Shown here one piece after another: positions 57,601-64,000 of a DNA stretch of 64,000 nt (position 1 is the stretch's first letter; every line of letters begins with the position of its first letter). The stretch is taken from NCBI GenBank assembly GCA_012932865.1, contig SAXG01000010.1, forward strand, positions 62,001 to 126,000. Direction: 5' to 3'. Both the position numbers and the translations under genes were made by a program. The notes beneath the pieces are model-generated. The model had not been told where the DNA came from. It worked only from the letters and a program-made list of their open reading frames with translations, and did no database searches. The DNA comes from Amylostereum areolatum (lineage: Eukaryota > Basidiomycota > Agaricomycetes > Russulales > Stereaceae).

Positions 57601-59315
57601 TCAAAAAAACATCAACATTGAGCTTACCCACTAGAACGCAATGTAAGTCAGTGGAATGCATTGCTAGAGGAAGATGGCCACTTACTCATTAGCTGTGTCT
57701 TGAAGGCGTCGCCAAGCAGATCTATAAGGCCATGGTCAATTAGACGCGCATATCATATGTGGATCCCACATACCTTTTGCGGTCTTGTCGTCGACAGCGC
57801 GTGTAATGGGTGCTAGAATCCAGATGCAGTTGCATTTCTTCATGTAATCCTTAGCAATACTGTTTCTGGCGGCATTGGCGTCGGCGACCCCAGGAAGATC
57901 GACCAGTATCGCGCCCGTAGACAAGGCAGGAGAGTTACACCTAACGTTGACAAGACGAATGAGAGGCCAGAAGGCAGGACCTTCGGAAGACTCTTCTTTA
58001 TTCTTTGGCTTGTTGCCCAGAATCTCGGAAAGGCTCTTCTCCTTATTCTTATCCTTCTTATCCTTCTTGTCCTTCTTGTCGCCACGCTTCTTCTCCTTGG
58101 AATCGACGTACTTCGCCACTTCTTGCGCAAACGCCTTCGAATCTTTGGCTACGATCTTCTTGACAGTTCCTAGCATCTTTTTGATACCTGTAAAGGGCGT
58201 TAATCCATGTGAATAGTCGACTGGCACGAGATCACTGACGAGGATCGCGGGCCATGATCTGGTCAACCGTCATGCCACCCAGCTGATCTTGAGCAATAGA
58301 AGGGTACACGGCATGAACCTGAGACCACGCGTGTCACAAATTGTGCGCATACATCAATAGTACACTTACCTTTGACCAAGCAACTCCCGCGTCGCTATTC
58401 AGGTTGGTCGTCCGCTTGATGGCGCCGTCTTCGTCGACCAGATCTTGCAGGAGCACCTCAAGTTCTGTTCGCCATTCCTTTTCCGTCAAAAAAGATATAT
58501 CTGCCTCAATGTTAGAACTCTTGTGATACGCGATCTCCGTGACCGTTGCCGTGCAGGCTGACAACAAGAGAATGTCAGCGTGAAATCCTGTGGGAGACCA
58601 ACGCGACTTACCACGCATGCCGCTAGTGGGGACAACATTGTCTAGTGCGTGTTAAGATATAATCGAACGATATAAGTGGGACGGCATACCATCTAACACT
58701 GCATTCAAAATAGAGGATTTCCCAGCCCCAGTCGCTGTAAGGTTGTAGGTTAAATCTGATGACATAGCATAGATAAAGCGTACACCATACCTCCGCATAC
58801 AGCGATCATCGTGGTGGGCGCACCCTGGCCTTGCAAGCTGTAGAAAGCATTGTAAGAGATGATTCAGCCCAATTAGGAGCTGCTCACTTCTCGATTTCCC
58901 GCAACCAGACGTCCTTTCGCAGCTTTGTACCAAGTTCGAGTCGCTTCACGTCAGACTTGATGCGCTTTACCATACGAAGGCCTTCCCGGAGGGCGTTTTC
59001 GGGCGTGTACTCGATGTCGACTGGTGAGGTATATATGGAGAAGACAGAAGGAGCAGCTTTGAGAGGCGGGTTGTGAATATGTGGTTTCACGTCGAGGGAC
59101 ATTTCGTCCTTGATGGGCTTTGCGGGACTGTTCGGGCGAGTGGGTGGTAGCTGTGTGCGCTCCGAGGTAAGCATATTCGGCCCTAAATCAACGAATGAGA
59201 AAGTACGCACGACGTCGTCCATCTCAGGTTTGACCTTGACAGGAAGCATTCCGGAGTTTGACCTCCCCAAAGGCATTGGGTGGTCCTGTGGTTCCGGTTT
59301 TACGAAGGGCGCCAT
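54668..59315 (-). CDS. Large dynamin-like / SLIP-GC-like GTPase with acidic and Lys-rich inserts
   Basis: Start MAPFVKPEPQDHPMPLGRSN at 59315; TAA at 54668-54670. The N-terminus has KxE-type motifs (VKPEPQD, VKVKPEMDD) that could be SUMO sites. The GTPase domain shows the P-loop CGATGAGKSSILNAVLD (from two exons), NVVPTSGMRACTATVTEIAY (switch I Thr), G3 LVDLPGVADANAARNSIAKD and a G4-like SKCDD. A Lys-rich insert (KKRGDKKDKKDKKDKNKEK) lies before G3. A second long basic/acidic region follows (KASKKKKAQGKKRKN, then DSDDDVDMDDDDDGDSF). After it are a helical stalk-like region with another Asp/Glu run (DEYDDDDDEDDEDDEDEDSE) and C-terminal helices (EVVQTMSDVIRQVNFWSDAR). The nearest known type is the nuclear GTPase SLIP-GC and its abundant basidiomycete homologues. 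More than 15 short introns splice well. The cellular role in fungi is unknown. Confidence 0.85.
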
Positions 59316-59869
59316 GCCAGACTAGGACGCGTCAATGACAGAAGTGGTCGGCTAAAAGTGAGGATACACACCAATGACGCGCTATGATTTTCCTTCGCCA
59401 TCGTGTCCTACGAGGGTTCTGGAGAAAAGTTGGGTTGGAAGAATAGCGCGTTTTTAGACAACGGCGGAAGGGTATATCAATGGCAACGCGTCGCGTCCAC
59501 GTGACTACTCTCACGCCCCAACTCTGTGCCACTGACGCGCCATTGGCTAGCCGGCATAAATTCGGGAGAGATAATCAACTTCACGAACTCGAACAATGAA
59601 TGCTGAGGCCACCGTCTGTGGCCTCGGTTTGTGACCTTATTTAGGCAGTCCCATTGCTGAGCTGCCATATAAATGTACGGTCCTCTTTGATCTCTCATAC
59701 TAATTGTCTTAATGCGGGCGCACAATGCACAGACTTACAGTAGAGTCAACAACAAGTCGCCATGTACAGTTACGACTCGACAAGCGCAGGATACTTATTG
59801 TTCATGATTTAGGTATGAGAGGGGTGGACATCGTCGCATGATCCACCTGCGTTGGATCAAGCATTTTAA
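59316..59869. other. Spacer between GTPase start and TPR gene end
   Basis: 554 bases that hold the GTPase promoter and the TPR gene 3' flank. A short minus-strand frame (59477-59725) has no coding character. No other gene is seen. Confidence 0.4.
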
Positions 59870-62057
59870 TTAATCGCACACTGCCCCTCTTGGAGAGATG
59901 CAACTATCCAGCGAAATAGATCCCGATCGAAGCTTCTTTTCCACATTCACGTTGAACGTCTTCAGGAGCTCAATCGTGGGCTCCAATCGTTGGTAGAGGG
60001 GCGAGAACTCCCATATCTTCTTGACCGTACGTTCCTTGTCGGTTTTCAGGATTTGGAATATGATAGGCAGCATCTGCCGAAGTGGCTGCTCTCCTTCAAA
60101 CATGGCCGTCAAGGCCATATCGAAAAACTCTACGATGTGTGTCAAAAAACCGCCTGTGATCGAAGGAGGAAGACGACTAACGAATGCTTTTTTCCTCATC
60201 TGGGGGATAGCGCCTAGCCGCCGTCTGGTAGAACTGCGCCGCTTTGTCAAATTGATCCTTTGCCTTGCCCTTGTCTCCGCCCTGACGGAGTTTGTAGCCC
60301 TTGTGAAGATGGTAAAAGCCCTTACATCTACAGAAGGGTACGTTGATTGTGCATTGGTACTAGGAATGATAAGATCACGTACGCATGGCAGTTCGCCTCT
60401 GGGTAATAAAAAAACGACGAGGAAAACCCAGGTTGGTTCGCATACTCAACCACCGGAGTCGACGGATCAGCAAATTCATCCAAGATATCGCCCGCTTCTT
60501 CAAGAATGCCCTCAAGGGTAAAACGAGCACTATCGTCCTCAGTTGTCATCCAAGCCTGCAGAACGATAAGTCAAGAAATATTAGTGAAAACAAGGAGTGA
60601 TAAACTTGCGTCTATGTATTTTTCCAGGCGAAGCGAGCGCAGGGCCCGCAGGTACATGTCGTCAAACACAACCCCACGTTCCCTGTGAGGTACGTCGGGC
60701 CACTCTTGTTGTCCCCATCGAATAATTTCTATGGCACCATCGAGATACTGAACGCATTTTTCGACATCTCCCATAATGTTCGCGGTGTGTAGCCCATGCA
60801 TGATGGAGATCGAAACGGCCGCCATGATTGCGGGTCGGACGGCATCCCAGCCACCTTTCTTCAGTAGCTCGCGCACGGGGGCTGTGATTTGCTCCAGAAC
60901 AAACATAGGGCCTTCAGGCTCGGGTACCTTGAGTGCGCCCACTTCAAATTGAACTACAAGGACATGAGAAGGGAAGTAAGGAAGAAAAACAGGGATCAAC
61001 CTTGGCTCAGATATTTTTCCATCCATGTTCGATCCATGCTGAACGCCCGGGTATCCTTCAGCATCGAATATGCAAATGATTGAACTGCCTGTATTGAATG
61101 ATTGAGCTATGGTTATGTGGATAAAGTAAAAGGTGTCTACACCAGTGGTTCCATTGTATGCCGTGCCTGTTGGCATTTTTGTCATCTCTAATTTTTCCAT
61201 GTCATCATTGGCCGACTCAAACATCTGCAAAAAGCCGGTCACCCCCCACGACGAAACATATAAGTATATGAGAATTACCTTTCGCGCTTCAGAGATGACA
61301 TGCGCCTAAGGAGGAGACAGTGAGCGGAGATGAAGGCACAACAGCGACGAGACGCAACACACGCTGCTTCGTCGGTTACCCTCTTCCAGTAAGGAAGGAA
61401 TCAGCGCGTTGGCACGATCCCAAGAAAGCCTGCATTCGCCCTCCTTGACAGTAATAAAACGAAGTCGATCGGGCAACGCGCTCATGGCCACGTTTACTGC
61501 GTCCTTCAAGTTCCCTATCTTCGTTTCGTACTCCTGCGTTAATTTCTCCTTGTCCTTCGATACAGGCGCCCTTGAGAGTATATCGAGCCCATTTTCCAGG
61601 ACAGACATCGCTTCGCTTCGGTCACCCACGCCCTTCCATTTCAATATCATACATGGTGTGTTGTGACCGACGAATACACTGCAGACATACCTCATAGGAG
61701 GAGGCAAGCTGAATCCAGCCTTCGTGGCAGTTCCTGTCGAGTTGTGTGGCCTGCAAAGTTAAAAGTGAGTCCGATGTACATAATAGTTCGTTCTTGGAAT
61801 CAACCTTGGTTGCGTCATTCATGGCTTTGCTGTACCTGAGATGACATGGGGTTTATGAGTATTGTTGTCGGTTGAAGGATACTGAAAGCACCTCACTTCC
61901 TCAGTGAGTTCAGACACGTCGCACGGCCCACGAGGAGCTGGCTGTCGGTCTCGGTTTGACCCAAGGCAAGGGTGAATTTCTTGAGGGCGGCGTTGAAGTC
62001 ACCTTTTAAGATGAGGGCTTGCCCATCTGCCTTAAGCTTGGCCACAGGTTTAGGCAT
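59870..62057 (-). CDS. TPR-repeat protein of unknown function
   Basis: Start MPKPVAKLKADGQALILKGD at 62057. The first exons carry tetratricopeptide-like helices: KADGQALILKGDFNAALKKF, SQLLVGRATCLNSLRKYSKA, AMNDATKATQLDRNCHEGW and GVGDRSEAMSVLENGLDIL. The centre is a larger helical domain (EQITAPVRELLKKGGWDAVR, VEKCVQYLDGAIEIIRWGQQ, FDDMYLRALRSLRLEKYIDA). Towards the end come GYKLRQGGDKGKAKDQFDKA with AAQFYQTAARRYPPDEEKH and FFDMALTAMFEGEQPLRQML, again TPR-like. The product ends DSCISPRGAVCD with TAA at 59870-59872. About ten short introns are needed and no break was found. The architecture is that of basidiomycete TPR-like proteins without an assigned role; they usually act as scaffolds. No signal or membrane segment. 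Confidence 0.82.
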
Positions 62058-62745
62058 GGGTCGGGTTGGGAAAGGGGGATGAGAGATTGTTATTGCGAAC
62101 CAGGATTCAATATTCAAGGGCGACGGCGAGGTTGAACAACGTGGGTGGCGCCGCGTGTATAAGTACGCTCGTGACCTACACGCTCGACACACTACGAATT
62201 GAGATGTACCGATCCCGGCATATACAATAATACGCAGTAGACTCTGTCGAAGCATTGTGTAGAGAGTAGAACGGGGAACGATGCAATTCGAGAGTAAACT
62301 GATGAATCTGAGAGAATGGTACAGGACAGTGTCACTGCTATAGCTTGTATGCTGACACTTTGGCATATGTTTGGCGGTAGAAATCTGTTGAGCTGTGGAG
62401 GGTAAAGAGCATGGATGTCCCAATCGGAAGGCTTCGTCGCTCTTCTCTGTTTTGCCACCGCCAATTAACAAAATGCCACCAATGCGCTCGCTGCCGATCA
62501 GAGGAAGTGGCAGGTAGTATCTTCCCAAAGTGGTAAAACAAGGCTGCCGTGAGATGCAGTGGAAGCCCTTATTTGATAGGTAGACAGAGGGATGCCTGGT
62601 GGGGAACTGGAACAGATGAGGGGTGGGTCCGACATTGGCAGTTAGGAGGGGGAGCTCTGGATCGCACGCACAGTCAAGCTTTGATCCTTATAAGTACAGA
62701 GCCTGACACACCGGCTCAGAGTGGTAAGTGTATGATTATCGAAGG
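62058..62745. other. Promoter of TPR gene and 3' flank of COA5
   Basis: 688 bases between two minus-strand genes. The first 100 bases (C/T-rich on the minus strand) are the TPR leader. The rest has only short frames without coding character. Confidence 0.4.
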
Positions 62746-63102
62746 CTACGAAGTAGGCGAGGACTCTGGTAAGCTCGTTTCTGGTGATGTCGGTACTGAT
62801 GGTGTGGGTTGCGCAAACCCAGGCGCGATTGCAGCAGCATTGTTTCCTCTAAACCTCTTCCTCATATCCAGCTATGGACATTACACATCGATCAGTTCTT
62901 CGCTTTAAACGACAAAAGGCAGACGCACCAGCCCGCGTTTGCATTCAAACGTCGCCATCCGAAGGGAGAGACATGGCTCCGGCAACTCGTCAAGGTGCTC
63001 TTTAACGCAGTTCGAAGGGAGGTTGCCTTGCTTCACGACGCAGTCTGAGTGAAGAACGCAATCCTTGAAAGCAATGATGAGGGGCTCGCAGAAGTTGGAC
63101 AT
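62746..63102 (-). CDS. pet191: Cytochrome c oxidase assembly factor COA5/PET191
   Basis: PET191 is a small Cys-rich protein of the mitochondrial intermembrane space needed for complex IV assembly. Exon 1 (62929-63102) reads MSNFCEPLIIAFKDC..., with Cys at 5, 15, 21, 32, 44 and 54; 5/15 and 44/54 are C-x9-C pairs as in the family. It includes KDCVLHSDCVVK and ATFECKRGL. A 57-nt intron (62928-62872, GTGCGT...ATAG) leads to exon 2, LDMRKRFRGNNAAAIAPGFA, and a Pro/Ser/Thr tail, with TAG at 62746-62748, giving 99 residues. If the intron were ignored the protein would end early with RLPFVV and lose the conserved DMRKRFRGN block. The start is head-to-head with IBA57, 171 bases away. Confidence 0.95.
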
Positions 63103-63273
63103 GGTGGTCTCCACGGAAAAACGACTGGGAAACGGCAAGGACGGGATTTCGGAGGAGCCACGTGAGCCGGAACTGCAAGCCTGCGACGATGCTGACCGAG
63201 CTCGTTCGTCCCAATCCACCACGCCTCCTCAAAATCGTATCTCACCCTTGGGACGGGTGTGTAGCTTGGTCTA
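63103..63273. promoter_or_regulatory. Bidirectional promoter, COA5 / IBA57
   Basis: 171 bases between the starts of two mitochondrial biogenesis genes. GGTGTGTAGCTTGGTC lies close to the IBA57 start. There is no TATA box, consistent with a housekeeping divergent promoter. Co-regulation is inferred. Confidence 0.5.
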
Positions 63274-64000
63274 ATGCCCACGCCTGCACCTGTTTCTGCA
63301 CTGCTCAGGCGTACACCAACAGTTGCGCGGCTGCCAAACCGCGCACTCATTGCCATTTCCGGCACACAAGCCTCCGAGTTCCTCAACGGCATTCTCGCTA
63401 CGTCCATCCCTAACCCTCCGCGTCCATTTTATTCTACTTTTCTTCATGCTCAGGTACGTCTCATCTCGCCTGCTCAAGTACCAATCAGCTCATCGAACAT
63501 CACCGTTCACTATAGGGACGCGTCCTCTATGACGTATTCGTGCATACTCCTCCCGTGTCCTCCGACCCCAGCACGAAACAGCCGACATTTCTTATCGAAT
63601 ATGACCCCTCCGTACCTTCGCGCAATTCGGACGCTCCCTCGTTGTTGATCCTGCTAAAACGCTATGTTCTTCGCGCCAAAGTGCGTCTGCGAGACGCGAC
63701 CGCCGAGCACGATATCTGGGCTGCGTGGGGCTCCGAACGTGAGGATAAGGCGGAAGTTCCCCGTTGGGAGTGGGCAGGGAGTGGGGCAGGGGAACAGGTA
63801 TGGGGTAGGAGTTCATGGCCGTGGGGTGAAGGAGAACATGGTCTGTTGAAGGATCGGAGGGCGATCGGCATGGGTGTGAGGCGGTTAGTCAAGAAAGGCG
63901 ACAGACGTGAGTTCGTCTCCGGGCTTCCAAAAGGCAACAACTAATGGACGTAGCACAGGAATGCTCGACGCACGACGGTGGTTCTGAGGAGGACTACCTC
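63274..64000 (+). CDS. iba57: IBA57/CAF17 mitochondrial Fe-S assembly protein, partial (3' end outside window)
   Basis: IBA57 is a folate-binding GcvT-fold protein that works with ISA1/ISA2 in making mitochondrial 4Fe-4S clusters for aconitase and lipoate synthase. Exon 1 (63274-63453) gives MPTPAPVSALLRRTPTVARL, Arg-rich like a presequence, then LIAISGTQASEFLNGILATS and FYSTFLHAQ. Exon 2 (63516-63906) continues GRVLYDVFVHTPPVSSDPST and FLIEYDPSVP, then LLILLKRYVLRAKVRLRDAT, all typical of the family's first half, with a Gly/Trp-rich loop after it. A third exon starts at 63954 (acceptor GGACGTAG) giving PQECSTHDGG followed by SEEDYL, matching the family block before the HRI-x-GVPEG motif, which lies beyond the window. 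The signature K-GC-x-GQE motif is therefore not visible. Confidence 0.92.

Noticed and set aside
1..64000. CRISPR arrays, operons, ribosome binding sites, viral genes
   Set aside because: Spliceosomal introns and eukaryotic nuclear proteins throughout; no spaced direct repeats, polymerase or capsid-like sequences were seen.

Overview
The window is nuclear DNA from a filamentous basidiomycete, most likely an Agaricomycete. Genes carry many short GT-AG introns, housekeeping proteins are of basidiomycete type, a Zn2Cys6 transcription factor is present, and two FunK1 kinases occur together, a family expanded in mushroom-forming fungi. The species cannot be named from sequence alone. Roughly the first 15 kb and 43-49 kb are very GC-rich with long homopolymers; 22-38 kb is visibly less GC-rich and holds most of the repeats.

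Layout. 0.1-16 kb is dense housekeeping: an IVY1-like I-BAR protein (+), mitochondrial aspartyl-tRNA synthetase (-), an F-box-like protein (+), a 4'-phosphopantetheinyl transferase (-), a MAK32-like PfkB kinase (+), NC2-beta/DR1 (-), snRNP SmF (+) and nuclear poly(A)-binding protein Pab2 (-). Then come a zinc-cluster transcription factor (16.6-19.8 kb, +) and an acyl-CoA dehydrogenase (20.3-22.3 kb, +). From 22.3 to 38.5 kb lies an accessory island: a TA-flanked MITE-like element, two copies of a second inverted-repeat family, a small mitochondrial-type hypothetical gene, a Crinkler-like nuclease/kinase gene, two tandem FunK1 kinase genes, a degenerate coding fragment and a long inverted repeat. 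A WrbA/Pst2-type quinone reductase follows (39.2-40.1 kb, +). About 40.1-48.7 kb is gene-poor apart from one small basic protein (-). The last 15 kb is dense again: GPN3 (-), PYM (+), an Fmp32/MCUR1-type coiled-coil protein (-), a large dynamin-like GTPase (-), a TPR protein (-), COA5/PET191 (-) and the start of IBA57/CAF17 (+), which runs off the window.

How the genes relate. Nothing looks like a biosynthetic cluster. Several neighbours share a compartment: the COA5-IBA57 head-to-head pair, AspRS and the Fmp32-type protein are mitochondrial, and SmF, Pab2 and PYM act on RNA. The most unusual block is 26-38.5 kb, where a Crinkler-like protein, whose kinase half appears to lack the catalytic aspartate, sits beside duplicated FunK1 kinases among transposon remnants.

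Caution on sequence quality. Several otherwise well-conserved genes (IVY1-like, F-box, transcription factor, Crinkler-like, perhaps MAK32-like) need a single extra base skipped to stay in frame, usually in a C or G run. All clear cases go the same way (+1). This looks more like consensus error than independent decay, but I cannot exclude real lesions. Exon boundaries are my own reading of splice sites and homology and have not been tested against transcripts.
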